Assembly (NCBI GenBank): GCA_040954595.2
Contig: CM082595.2
Coordinates: forward strand, 3,720,001-3,784,000
Direction of reading: 5' to 3'
DNA: 64,000 nt
DNA from: Balanoglossus misakiensis
Lineage: Eukaryota; Hemichordata
Both the position numbers and the translations under genes were made by a program. This document shows positions 1 to 12,194 of the stretch, one piece after another; the first letter of the stretch is position 1; every line of letters starts with the position of its first letter. The notes below the pieces were generated by a model. That model was not told the DNA's origin and made no database searches. It saw only the letters and a list, made by a program, of their open reading frames with translations.

Positions 1-362
1 GCCTGAAGACAGTCAGATAAAAAGATTTATAACAAGAATTATCCATTGCTCTTAATTAAAAGTTACCAATCAAATTGGCCATGGTGGATTTCATGTCAAA
101 AACATTCGAAGTGTAATGATGATGGCGGAAATTGCAGTCATCAGGCGCTAAGTTTTTTTTCTAAACTTACAAGGGGCGAGCATGCAAAAACAGACGCTGT
201 TATCTTTTTTCTTGCAGCCTACTTTACGCATTTTCTCAGGTAGTTGCATTGTATCCTTCCGACTGCAGCCGCGTTACCTTCCCCTCCCTTCAAACAACAA
301 TCTAAAACCCTCAACGTTTGCAAATGCGACTGGGAGCTGAGGACGCGAACGAACACACTCAC

Positions 363-513
363 CCAAAAGCAGCAACTTCATCCATCGCTTGTGGTAGTTC
401 TGATACTCCTTGCCACTCTTCTTCAAGAACTTGTCGATCTCCCGGCTGCGCCTGGCCGCTTCTTGGTCGGTTTTCATCCTGGCTTCCTTGTTGCGGATGG
501 ACTGTTTCATCAT
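363..513 (-). CDS. G protein alpha subunit, first coding exon (partial)
   Basis: This is the N-terminal exon of a heterotrimeric G protein alpha subunit, the GTPase that couples seven-helix receptors to effectors at the plasma membrane. The translation has the charged N-terminal helix (RRSREIDKFL) that binds Gbeta-gamma and ends in KLLLLG, the strand just before the P-loop. The exon stops at 363 with one base of the Gly codon, followed by GTGAGT. This phase-1 intron after KLLLLG is the position known for vertebrate GNAI genes, which strongly supports the call. A start at 513 (MMKQS) gives about 51 residues before the P-loop, near the family norm. The frame stays open upstream to an ATG at 597, but that one sits almost at the start site implied by the TATA box. 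The P-loop and remaining exons lie beyond the left edge. The N-terminus matches none of Gs, Gi, Gq or G12 closely, so the subclass is not assigned. Confidence 0.78.
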
Positions 514-597
514 TCCCTGTGAAGGCCTCAGCAAGAGTGGCGAAGACACGCCCTGCTGGTCTTTAGGCTTGGGAAGAACTGAAAGGCGAGAAAACAT

Positions 598-2469
598 ATA
601 AGCGAAGAAGAAGAAGTGACCAGCTTTATATAGCCGGGGATGTTCTCTGTCTTCCTGTTGAAGCGCATGCGTTCTGCACCAATCTCTCCTTGTCTATATG
701 TGGATGACCAAGAATACATTTTTCCGGATTGGCATGTTTTGAACAATTCAAAATTGAGCCACGCCCACTGCAGCGCCTGGAGGCATAATGGCGCTCTGTA
801 GGTCGTGTCGCTATGGACACATTAAACTGATCTATTTATAACGGTCAGAATTTTCCAATCGCCTTCAATTCACCACATTACCTTATTACATGTACTAGTG
901 TCTCCTTATCACATGGGGACATATTTAACCTTTGACGTAATTTCTCTCTTATTGGCACGAATATTTGCTTGATTGGGGTGGTATAACAATTTCTTCTATG
1001 ATCATTAAAATCATCATTTTATCGCGTTGACGTAAACAAGACAGTTTTAGAACTCAGATTATGATTCTGTTTCGAAATGGCCGAGGAAATGACAGAGGTC
1101 GTTGTGGCGTGGAGTTGTGTCCAGTGGATGGCGTTTGACCCACTTTGCGGCCCACAGCAACCGATCTGAGGGTTCTTTTGCTCATAATAGAATATTCAAC
1201 GTAAGGTGACGTGTAAGTGTATCAGTTTTGGCTGCGTATTTTCAGGGACTTTACGAAATATATCTGGATCAATTTCTCGGGAAATGTAATAGTTTGGCTA
1301 GATTTTTCAATCTGTTGCATTGTCCTCAAAAAGGGGGCTTTCTACGATTTGTGTGGCGTGTCTAGTGAAGACTTGAGGAGGGGGTCAAAGTTCCCAGTGC
1401 CCCAAACGGTGAGGTTAGTCGACCTGGTTGCCATTGTGATGAAAGGTCGGCGGTTTACTTATGTCAAATACGAAACATCTTTCCATGTCAAAACCATTGT
1501 CCGTACGAAAAACCTGGAAGTCGGCATTTCATACAAACGACGGTGGGACTATTAATAATAATATCGCCCGACAATACAAATTCATCCTTTTTCCCCTCCC
1601 CGGTCTCCAATGACGTCATACCTGAATGTCCGTCTTCTCTCAGTCGCGCGTGTCTATTCATTGTTTTTTCTGGTCTCGATTGATTTTTTCCTAGCCGCTG
1701 GCGACAGTACTGGTCTGTCCTTTGAAGAGTATCCATTCAGTTTCTTTTTACTGAGCTACTATTGTCTTGGGCCAGTCGAAAAGCAGAGAAAGACACCATC
1801 TATCGAAGATGAATATTCTTCTATACCCTGTCCGTCTGTCTATCTGTCAGTTTCTCTGGCCGTGTCTGTCTCCTTGTCTACCTATCGTTTGTCTGCATAC
1901 TTATCCCATCTTACAACACCCCGAGTTTTTATGAATGAACAAAGTCCCGTCTTCCCCAAATAAATGTTTTACACTACCCTTAAATCTAACGAACCGTATA
2001 AAATCCTTCTCATTCCACAGAACAGCGGACCAGACAGGCAAGACCGAATCAATGGACGCGTGTAAATTTAACAGCACGTCAATATTTGTGAGAGAAACGA
2101 CAGAGGGGAGCGATAAATATCGCGATAACCGAATCCGTTGGCCTTCTGGAGGGCCATGACACAGTTGCAGTGCGATCAACGTGTGCTATCAACCAGACAT
2201 ATATAACACATATATGTTTGAAACGCCTTACGGATAATGGTCCGACTTTTTCGCGTTTGTAGTATATACCGAATTACTCCACTCTTAGCATGGTATAACC
2301 TGCACGTGGACCGAAGTCGTCGGCCGCCAACCCGCGAGACGGTCGACTTAATGCCTGTGTAGTTAGACTGCACTCGTTTCTTCGGTCGAGGCAGAAAACA
2401 GACAGAATCGAATACTACGTTTTTTTATGATTCAATACCTGTCGGTTCGCGGCCACCATCGCCTGCAAA
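598..2469. other. Intergenic, no gene seen
   Basis: Apart from the TATA box nothing coding can be supported here. There is a pyrimidine-rich CTGT/CTAT microsatellite-like stretch at about 1825-1890. Short open frames lack splice support or family resemblance. Confidence 0.5.
625..632 (-). promoter_or_regulatory. TATA box of the Galpha gene
   Basis: On the minus strand this reads TATATAAA, about 110 bases before the preferred ATG at 513. That spacing would place transcription start near 595-600. This is inference from motif and spacing. A pyrimidine-AG acceptor-like site at about 579-588 means an upstream non-coding exon is also possible. Confidence 0.4.
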
Positions 2470-3785
2470 ATGGCGTATACCGGCGCACTAGAAGCTACAG
2501 ACCTACCTTGTGTAGGTTTTAGCGCCGTGTATGACATAACGAGCTGTCCCCGAAATCCTTAGACCACCTTCGTGCGATGGACGTCTGCAGACGTCATGTT
2601 CTCTGGTCCCGGAGTCTGCGATGTGTTGGCCGCGACGCGGACGGGTGAAAGGTCGCTTTGGCTGTGTACACGCGAAGTTTGAGCGATAGTGTGGGTCATC
2701 CGAGTTGTATTGTACGGACAACAATAACCACAGCCCCGTTTACAAGAAACTTGTCGTGTTGAGAACGTGGCGTAATTGCTATACACATACACGCGGACGG
2801 TTTAATAGGCTTATTTTATATAATGGTATTGAAATTGTTTTCCGCGGAAATCCAGTGAAACAAAGAAAGTAACGATGAACCGACTTTATTAGTACTGAAA
2901 CAATCGACCAGACGCCAATAAAATTCGTCCATATCCCTCCTGTCGATGAACTGCATGAGCTTGTAAACAAAACTTACCTTAGAAACACAGACGACATTTT
3001 GTAGTCTCTTCGCTTCTGTCATGATTTCTCCGTCGGATTTACCCCGTCGTTTTGTCCCCCCGAAGAGGTGAACTTCGTGGATTCTGCATGAATTCCCCGC
3101 CAACTTATGGAAGGTTCTCGATGCCGGGGCAGGAAATCTTGTCGGGCGAAATAATTCCTGTAAGAAAGCAAACCACTTTCTCTTGTAAAGAGGTATCGAA
3201 CCGGTACGAGAAGTGAGCTATTTTTATCCACAGTAACTAAATATAGATCGGCCTTAATTTGCAAGATAAAGGGCCTTGCGCAGCAGTCCTACTTAAATAA
3301 TCTCCGTCGACTTTTCAATTAATGCTGGAGATATCGATAATTGACGGCCATTGACGAACGATTAATCAAAAACATAGAAAACAAGGCTATCATGTACACG
3401 GGAGATATAACGTACAGAATCAAAGGGTGAATTCAAATGAATAGACGTAATTTATTCAATGCGGGGAAACCTTCGCCGTTTTTTTGTACTCGATGTTGTT
3501 TTTTAAGCAATCGCCCACATTCTCCTGCAGGTATGCATGACACAAAGACGGCAGTTGTCCCCGCGACTGAATGGTATCGACCCCTCAGGTTATATAGTTC
3601 AACGTGTGGGCCAGTGGAGTTATTTTTGGCACGGCCTCTCACTAAATCGGCGTTTGTTATATATAGCACGACAGGTTATGCGCTGGTCAAACATTCCAAA
3701 ACTGCGCTTGACAACGGGGCTGTGTGTACTGGCGATACCTTTGGCAGCCGCGTGGTATATACCGACAACCATCGTGCATAGATAG
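2470..3785 (+). CDS. Candidate small membrane protein, two exons, unrecognised
   Basis: The family is not recognised. Exon 1 (2470-2511) starts at an ATG in good context (AAAATGGCG, also a YY1-like motif often found at animal start sites) and ends at GTAGGT in phase 0. Exon 2 (3531-3785) follows TTCTCCTGCAG and continues in the same phase to TAG. The joined product is 98 residues, basic in the middle, with one hydrophobic segment near the C-terminus (TTGLCVLAIPLAAAWYIP) before a short polar end. That would suit a small single-pass protein of an inner membrane or the ER. Against it, exon 2 is also open in a second forward frame and both reverse frames carry open stretches, so openness alone is weak evidence. 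Treat as a candidate only. Confidence 0.28.
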
Positions 3786-4016
3786 ATGGGTGGATGGATG
3801 GATAGAGGGAGTGAGGGAGGGGAAGGAGGGGGGTCGATGGAGGATGGGGGAGAGACAGGCGGGCGGTTGTATGGGGACATTCGTGAGTGAGTGGTCGGTC
3901 GGTTGGCCGTGGGTGACTTGATGACTGACTAGCTGGATGGATGGACCACAGTCCCTCAATCACAGATACATGCATACATTGATTGATTGGTAGATTGATT
4001 GATTGATTGATTGATG
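3780..4016. repeat. GGAT-rich and GATT microsatellites
   Basis: A purine-rich GGAT/GGGA tract at about 3780-3870 is followed by a (GATT)n run at about 3978-4014. The long proline and serine-rich reverse-strand reading frames here are products of this low-complexity DNA. Confidence 0.85.
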
Positions 4017-5957
4017 AACAATGGTATCCGTTAATATGTTGGCCAACTTGACCGGAACCTTGCACTCAGAAGCTCGTAATGATTGTGTATATAAAAACTA
4101 GTCGACCAATCTTTGCAAGGTCGAAGTCCCTAAGGTTTCCTCATTAGCGCGACGAGAGATGCCTCTTTGGCAGTGAACTGAACGATGACCCTGGGCAACA
4201 CATTGAAGAACGGCTATACTTAGCGCATTGTTATCACAGGTACATAGTAGTAGCAAATCACTTCGACCTCACTGTTCCAAATTTGATTTGTGCGATACCA
4301 GGAGAATTATTGTTGTCGCGAAGTTGCCACTAATCACTGATTAATCGCCTGATTTTAACCCTGTTCTATTCGTGGCGCGATTTTAGCTAAATATAAATCA
4401 GCTGCGAACACCTGACAGGTATATTCCGAGGCTACCTGTACCCTCCCTCTATTGTGTTACCATGGTGAGTAATCTTATTCGGTGTACGGTACCACCAGGC
4501 CACGTATACAGATGGATTCAGGCAAGACTGGATTTACCAAAAACTATATTTTGGCCAAAGTTGCCAAGTATACTATCATTAAACAGAGGGGTATACCGAA
4601 TGAAATGCAAGCATAAAGATTAACTTTTATTATCTCCATGGACATGAAAGACTATGTCTCTCTCACTCCCCCCTCTCTCTCCCCACCCACCCCCTCTCTC
4701 TCTGTCTGCCTGTCTGCCTCTAGTACAATCTCTCTACATCACACTTCCGAGTGTTTGACTTCGCACGAATGCCCTTACTGTCTCTGCACTACATGTGAAG
4801 TCGGGCGTGCATGATGTATAACACATTCTTGTGGTTTCAATCCTCTCCCCACGGTAGGAGAAAAAAAGTAGGCCACTCTCTGCATTTCGCCCCCATTCAT
4901 AGAAGCCAAGCTCTGAGAGACTATCGATCTGAAATCTCCCAAAAGAGTAGCAACGGTTAAGTGGCGGGGCCATCAATCACCACCAGAGAGCCTATAATTA
5001 GAAATGTCACCAGACATGTATAGAAAACGCAGGACCAAGGCATGTATAGCATTATGATAGTTGGTCTATTTGCTCTCATTCCAGAGTCTAGCTGGTGCAC
5101 TAAATTTAGACTTATAGGTTACACGATAACTTGTCTAACTTGTGTCTTGGTTTGAAAATGAATACCTGAAATTCTGTCTTCACAAAATACATGTACATGT
5201 ACTCAGTTATCTACTGCTGTAAACACTTAAATGGACCACACGAAACTGTGGAGAAACGAGTGAACGCTTGATGTGGTTTTCGCAAGAAAACTGACAAACC
5301 GCGGCAATGTCGTGTAACCAAGGAAACGTGATGGTGGGTTCAAAGTTCATGCTCTTCGGCGCGCCTCGATTATAAAGCATACATACACTCAGTGACTCAG
5401 TGTGTTTCAAAACTCAAATGTTAGATGTGGCGTCAAGGCAACATATCTTTATTCATTATATTTTCTGAACTTTTATTCGCCGTAATACGTAATAAATAAG
5501 GATATGAAAATGGGTCGACATTGCGAAGTTTTGAATTTAAAAAATATCCATCCATCACTTTGTGATTTCGTTTCTTGTGAACGTAGAAAAATTGTCCAGA
5601 AATACATGTAGTTGGACAGATGAAAAGAACGGCATACATGATCAATATTTTGGTGTGAGGGAACCGCCAACAAAAAATATTAGCATTTCGTCATTTCTTC
5701 TGGTATGATGCCAATTTTGATATCTTCAGGCAGTGTTGTGGCGTGTGGCTTCGTTCCAAGACGTATCTCGTCGATGTCTACGTACGGTATGAGCTAGCCC
5801 ACACGTATGGTCGAGTGCAAAGTACTCGCTCGCATTTCAAGTACGAGAGCAATGTGTATCGGTGTACTCGTAGAATAAAAGTACGAGTGTCGAGTACGGG
5901 AACTTCTGGGCCACCTCTCCGGGAGACGAATAGACACGCCCCGCAGGCGTGCTATCA
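4017..5957. other. Gene-free stretch downstream of the CNBD2-like gene
   Basis: No coding exon can be supported. There is a CT/C-rich tract at about 4657-4722. Minus-strand AATAAA motifs (TTTATT on the given strand, about 5448-5453 and 5474-5479) could serve the CNBD2-like gene, whose stop codon is at 5958. That link is inference from distance only. Confidence 0.4.
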
Positions 5958-7611
5958 TCACCGTGGCTTCGATCTTGTCATGGTTGGGGGTCGTGGAAGT
6001 GAAATGATTTCACATCGACCGGTCTGGGTCGAGGGTGTTTTGATAGACGGCGATCTGCTGCCGTCTCCCCCGCCCTCGTCACCGGGTTCCCGACGGGAGT
6101 AGTTTCTCTTGTGAAGTAATGATCCTGCGAAAAGTCGGGTATTACAATCATTAGTATTCGATAAAAACGGGTACACGTAATTCTTCATTGACAAGAACCG
6201 AACAAAACTCTTAAGAAGGAAAGGGGTGTTGAACTTGAGTCACTCCGTGTTTGATAGGTCTGTCTGTCTGTCTGTCTCTCAGCTCGTCTGTCTGCCTGCC
6301 CGTTTGTCTGCTTTACCCTCTCTCTCCATACATGCTTAGTCGCCCAGTCGAAAATTTGTATACCTGTATTACACCATATAGATACTTACGATTATTTTTG
6401 GCCTGCACTTGTTCGTTTTCAACGACCCTGGATAGGTCTCCACGGTTACTGAGCGTCTGTGTTTCCCTGACGTCATCAGCTTTCCGTGGCGTGGAGGCAC
6501 CAGACCCGAGACCTGAATCCGACATTTCCTTGATAAGGTCACCGTTATTCATGTGTTTTTCTAGTGACTGGGGGAAAGACAAAAATTACAGCGTAAATTA
6601 CCAAGAAACACGCCGGCTCAACAGGTGGTTGATGTGCGCCACCAGGCGACTAAACGTTCGATTTCTTATATTTAACTTGAAAAGTGTCGATAATAAGTCT
6701 CACCGGTTTGTGCGGGTTGTCAACATCCGGGGATTTTGAAATCTCGCATTCTTTGCTGTCTTCAGCAGTTCCGTTCGACTCGTATTCTTTGTCGTCTGTT
6801 TCCGCTTCGATGTGAGAATTCTCTTGTCCGCCATTTTGTTTTTCCTTCAGCTTCTCCAGATACTCGTTCGCAATTCTTTTCCTTTCCTCCGCCCTCTTCC
6901 TCAGTTCGCGTCTCACCTTCAGTTGTCGTTTCAGATAATTCATGCGAAACCTGACAACGAAGAGGTGTTTCTTCGATTCGATATTTGCTTCATGAATAGG
7001 CGTGGTCCATCTTCGAGAGAGAAAAAAGAGATCACACAGCTAAAATAATTTTCGCTTCTTGAAGTCATGCAGGTTGGCCAATAATAGTGTCTCTACGGCG
7101 TATGTAAAGAAAATCGGGGTTTTCTTTTAATTTCTTCCAGACTGTGGGTTCTATTTGTTTTCACGTGTTCTGGTTTGAGATTTGGAAGCTTGGTTTGTTA
7201 TATACATAGGCCTATAATGTGATTTGTGATGATGTGTATTACTCACTCGTCCTCTTTGCCTTCTGCCGTTGACTGTGGTCTGGGTGATGACGTGCTCTCT
7301 TCCCGATCTCTGTACTTTGTGGAGAGTTGCACGTTGCGTATGTCTTGTTTGTCTGTCAAGTCTGCCGGGTTGATGCTCCACCCAAGGCGACCTTGAACTT
7401 TCATCATGTTCCCGTGGCGGTTCCAGTCGTTGACAAAGTCACGTGATTCGACTCTCGATAAGTCAGTGTTAATCTGAAGATAACAACGGAGAATTGAATT
7501 AAGAAAAAAAATGGGAGTGAACAAATGGCTTCAGGCCGGCTAGCTGTTTCGTCTGCCTCTCTCTGTCCATGTATCTGTCTGTCTGTCTCTCTGTATTTCT
7601 GTCTCTGTCTT

Positions 7612-7655
<44 letters not shown>

Positions 7656-10600
7656 ACCCTTTATATCACAGTCTTTCCATCCCTCCAACTACAGCATCAT
7701 TCTGAACTTACTCTTCCGAAGACCATCTTTGCTGTCGGCAAAAATCCAACGGACGCCTCGGCTGGGTCGCGATCGCCTATAACAAGCAGGCATTCGTCAT
7801 CAGAATCCTCGTTCCCCGACCTATGTCCCAACGCTGTTTTGCTGCGGCGGGGGTTGTGTCTTCGTTTATCCGTGCGCGAGTGGTGGACTGCAGTCTTTGG
7901 ACGAGGTTGGTAACCTTGGAGGAATTCCTCCATTCCTTCCTGACGGTAAAGTGATCTGTGAGACGAATGTATAGTTCGGGAGTGTCAATACAGCTTGAAT
8001 ATGCCTAATTACAAAGTCAGTAATAATATTTTGGAAAGTGCTTATTAAAAATGTATGTCAACATCAACGAATATTAGGAACTACAGTGGATATGCAAGTG
8101 AAATTTTCAGCCATTGATTTTTAGTTTATACTCACAGCGACGTCTGAGGACGCTTTTTAACACAGACGTGTCCATTCCGCATCTGGGAAACCACTTCTTC
8201 GCCGGCGGGCTTCTTGGTGATTGTGTTGAGGATCTCATCTCTCTTGTACTCTTCCCAAACTGAGACGTCATATCCGAAGTTCTTGATGTCCGTGTCGCTG
8301 ACAGACGGTAGGCGGCGTTCTCGCAACAGCGCCCGCAAAGGTCCCTTTGCGATGCCGTCGAAATCGAGTCTGCAAGACGACATACATGCATCGACAAATG
8401 CTTAAATAATTCGCAAACTCGGTGAGCCGAAAAATTCTTAATATGACAATATAGAAGTTAAAAATGTAACAAATTAAACGATTCAGAAAAACTATCAAAA
8501 TAACTATCTTACTTGCTGATCCTGAAGCACGTGACTACTCCCATGGCAACGATACTGCAGTTGCTAGGTTTCTCATCCAGGACACCGTCTTCACCGAAGT
8601 AATGACCTGCATGGACCAAAGATAGGGAACATTAGAGAGATATAGTTTCAGTTACAGGGCATGGTAAAATAGTGCTTTCCTTATATCACTTAATGAATCT
8701 CTTTATGGCATATTTTGTGAAAATTTCAAGATAATACCCAATATTGCGCATGCTCACCTTCATCGACGATACCCAGCTTAAAGACAACGCATCTATCAAC
8801 TTCCGGTACATAGAGCTTGCGCAGAACTCTGCAACGACCTGTAGAGTACAAGTTTACATTAAAAATAAAAGCTTCGTCAAATGTTACTGGCGGTGTTGGA
8901 TGAAACGAAAATTCAATCCGCGTCCACAGTAGTAAAGAAGCGCCCACTCACGCCAAACTGATGAGGATGAACATACTCACCGGAAACAACTAGAAACCAA
9001 AATTTGGATACTTCGTCTTGTTTAATGATGACTTTTTCCGCTGGAAATGTCTGCATGAATATAAAAAGGAGTTTTTATTGATACGTACCAAAACAAAAAA
9101 TTGGGGAAATCAGCATTTTCTACCCACTTTTTAATTTTTGGGAAATCACACTAACTGGCCACTTAGAGTAAGACGAACTGGAATATTGCAAGAGTTGAGG
9201 TCACGCGAAATTCACCACCCGTCAATCAACAAGACATTGCATGATACACCACCACACCCTTGTCCTAAACTCACGGCTTGAGTCGGGTGAACGGGCATTG
9301 GAGCTCCACTGCACACAGACAAAGATCTCGTTCTCGGCAAACGTGATCCAATTTCTTTCAATTATCTTTCTAGGTTAGCGGAAAGTGGCTTAAGCGTTTC
9401 ACGGCGATTACTGTCACCTCGCTGGCGTGAACGGTGTAAGGTATCCAGTATGATAAATTACCTGTCGACTCGAGAGCGGTTTTACATGACTTGGTTTGCG
9501 TGCCATTTCTTTGCTTATTGCGATGCAGGGCAAATGTTTTCTTCCTTAGCAACGGCGCCCGCGAGGATTACTCGGCTGGAAATGGGGACGGAGGCGTGAC
9601 AGGAATGCGCAAAATTCACGGTTGACGACACAATATGGGATGCACGTACAGAATTGAAGCATCATGAAAAGGTGCAGACGACATTTCGGATTTTCTTTCT
9701 GAATAATTTCGTGATAAATCTTGCCTGTTGAATCACTAGAGCGACGCTACATAACTCCCTAGCAACAACGAGTCAAGAATATCGATTCGTGTTTTGTAAA
9801 GGTAACGATGAAATTTTAAAATGTGGCTGCTTATTCCAGGCACGTCACGTGACCACGAGCAATGATGTCAGACTCTGCACTCTCCGCAGCGCGATAGATA
9901 TCATCTATCCTCCCGCAGGGACGCTCATAAATTTTAATTCCATCAACCGAGTAATTCTCTTTTTGTGACAAGGCATATTAGTTATTCATGTATTATCCAT
10001 TTATTGTTATTTTTGTTGCATTTCACTGATTATGTCCTTCGGGGAGAAAAGCTTGCTGCCCGCGCTGAGAGACTGTTCATCGTTATTGTGCTTCGACTGA
10101 CGAACAAACCGCGTTATCTTATCAGCCATGACATATTATTTGATCTATCGCCCAGATTCACCCCGCGTCAGAACCGATACCTGCACGGAAGCAGAGATAA
10201 ACGGAACGGGTTTTATTAATAACAATATGGTCAATAAAAATTAATTCCATATTATTGACGGAAGTAGTAATTATGTTTGACTAATAAAAATACCCACACA
10301 AGCTCAACAAATATATCATTTGAACATGGCGAACAGTAGAAATACCGTCAGCAGACGATAAATTTGTTTCTAAATTTTAAACTACACAAATCGATACACG
10401 GTCTTCACGTTAATGAAAGATGGCGGCGATGTTACGTCACGCCTGACTTATCCCGCTAATTACGCTAATGGCAGATTGTCATATTTCGCCTAATTAGTAT
10501 CTCTGTATTGTTAATGAAAATGGCTTCCGAACGACCGTTTCTTGGCAAATATTTGAATCCTCTTCCGACTCAAATTTGTTTTAAGATGTCTGCCCGCCCT

Positions 10601-11343
10601 GTCGACGAGAGATGAAGGGCACTGATTGACGGGAGGAACTTCAAATTTACCCAGGATGCTGCTGTATTCAACAAACATCCTATTTCTTGCATAAAACGAC
10701 ACACAGTACCCCCCCCCCCCTCTCTCTCTCTTCCCCCCTCTCTCTCATATTTTATTAGCATGAGCATGCGGTCGATACGGATTGCGTGACGTTTCTATGT
10801 ATCGCATTGCGGATTCAGTACACTGAATGATGTTTGGTCGCCAAGCTGACTACCGTTTCTATGGTAACCATGCTCATCCCGCGGAGAACAGATCGTCATA
10901 GAGAATCATCAATAGCAAGCGATCGTACTGGCAAGCCGTGATGCTTTTTATCGATTCCCACGTAAAATAGTGCCATGAAATGGTCGACATATCTCTGTTT
11001 TTACCAAGACATTAGATTGCACGAATCTGAGTATCGAGGTCGTTTGTATTTGAGCAGGGCAAGTTCGTGTGCGATTCTCGCAAATGAAAAGAAACCGGCG
11101 GTCGATAATATCCAGCTTGAGTCCATTTCCTCTCTCGCTGAAAACGATTTTTGCATTCACGGCCTGCGGTTAGAGAGCAGCTCTAATTATTTCTGCTGAT
11201 GTCGATGATTGCTTTTAACCGACGCGTGTGTGCTTTGGGTGTTCGAATTGCATTGGCGCCGAGCTGGTTTGCACGCCAACACTAACATATGCTATATCCT
11301 TAATGATGAAGAAATATTCCCCCAAAATAATTACAAGGGTTCA

Positions 11344-11401
<58 letters not shown>

Positions 11402-12188
11402 CGTCTCTCATCTCTCCTTGCTATCAAAAACTCACCTGTTTTATCATGGTTGGCAGCATCTTTCGCTTGTGTTCCTCTGGCAGTGTCCGGAGCACGCTGG
11501 TTGTATCCAGGTAACGCATCTTCACCAGTGCGCGTCTCTTCAGCGTGATCCCGATGGTCTCATGGAAACGCCTCCGATCGACGCGCAAAAACTCGCAGGG
11601 TTCGACGGTGTAGATGGTCGCAGGGGCGGGCAGGTCCTTCTCCGGGCCTTCAGGCGAGAGGAGGGCCAGGTACTCCCCGGCGGTGTGGGGATAGACGACG
11701 TTGGTGTCGTGGGCGTTGAAGGATGTCGGGGTCTTGGGGTCATAGGTCACCTCCACCACTCCGCTGAGGATGTAAAAACAGGAGAACCGGTCCTCGTGAG
11801 GCAGTTTCTCGATGTACTGGAAGGCGTCGTATTTCTCTAGCGTCACAACATGGGCCAGGCACTCGGTCACATACTGTAGCCCCTTGTGAAGGAATGTCAG
11901 ACCCTCGACGATGAATTTCATGTGCAACAGTTCGTGGTTACTGAGGCTATAGTTCTCCATGGGGCCCTTCTTGTCTGACAGGACACATTTCCGATTTCGT
12001 TCCAAGATCTTCTTGGCCTCCTTGGTGATCACGATGTGCGATTTGGCGGAGAAGAGTCGCTTGTTGAACACCGGCGGGAGGTCGGACTTCTCCCGGTTTT
12101 TGTACCTCTCCCTCTCCCGTCGCCTTGTCTCCTCCGTCTCGCGCAGGAAGCGCTCGCGCTCCCGCGCCTGTTTGATGACAGTGTGCAT
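5958..12188 (-). CDS. CNBD2: Cyclic nucleotide-binding domain protein, CNBD2-like
   Basis: Ten exons join in phase on the minus strand: 12188-11436, 9050-8981, 8838-8758, 8606-8513, 8369-8136, 7955-7712, 7473-7247, 6950-6704, 6567-6390 and 6124-5958, giving 764 residues. Residues about 5-40 are an Arg/Glu-rich helix. About 100-210 form a first cyclic-nucleotide-binding-like beta roll (FYILSGVVEV), and about 240-345 a second (FWFLVVSG, then GHYFGEDGVL at the phosphate-binding-cassette position). The second lacks the canonical cassette Arg context, so real nucleotide binding is uncertain. The rest is polar, with a KR/E-rich coiled-coil-like part at about 6850-6943. Known CNBD2 proteins act in the male germ line. 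Assignment to CNBD2 rather than another CNB protein rests on remembered resemblance. The start is the first ATG of the open frame; an upstream exon is possible. Length exceeds human CNBD2, mainly at the C-terminus. Confidence 0.75.
7577..7660. repeat. CTGT/CT microsatellite
   Basis: Runs of CTGT pass into CTCTCT inside the intron between the CNBD2-like exons at 7473-7247 and 7955-7712. A similar GTCT tract lies at about 6257-6320 in the intron between its last small exons. Reading frames rich in S, V, C and L over these tracts are artefacts. Confidence 0.9.
9051..11435 (-). other. First intron of the CNBD2-like gene
   Basis: This 2.4 kb intron separates the large first coding exon from nine small ones. 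It holds an (ATG)n microsatellite at 11344-11401 very close to the donor, a C run followed by CT repeats at about 10709-10747, and an ATGGCGGC/TTACGTCA cluster at about 10420-10440. No coding exon is supported within it. Confidence 0.7.
11344..11401. repeat. (ATG)n trinucleotide microsatellite
   Basis: About 19 uninterrupted ATG units begin roughly 34 bases inside the intron downstream of the first CNBD2-like exon. On the transcribed sense this is (CAT)n. Its closeness to a splice donor makes length variation potentially relevant to splicing. Confidence 0.97.
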
Positions 12189-12194
12189 AGTCAC

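Noticed and set aside
3676-4065. Pro/Ser/His-rich reverse-strand frames
   Set aside because: They are translations of GGAT and GATT microsatellites.
6251-6739. 162-codon forward frame starting in Ser/Leu/Cys repeats
   Set aside because: It begins in a GTCT microsatellite and runs antisense to two well-joined CNBD2-like exons.
7712-7940. Acceptor CCGTCAG for CNBD2-like exon 6 at 7940
   Set aside because: It gives phase 0, but the previous exon ends in phase 2. The acceptor CTCACAG before 7955 restores the frame.
10420-10446. ATGGCGGCG with TTACGTCA as a start exon
   Set aside because: The frame stops after eight codons and no donor is present; at most a YY1/CRE-like regulatory cluster inside an intron.
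11418-11840. 140-codon forward frame antisense to the first CNBD2-like exon
   Set aside because: The minus strand encodes a recognisable CNB domain with a good donor; the forward frame is GC-skew openness.
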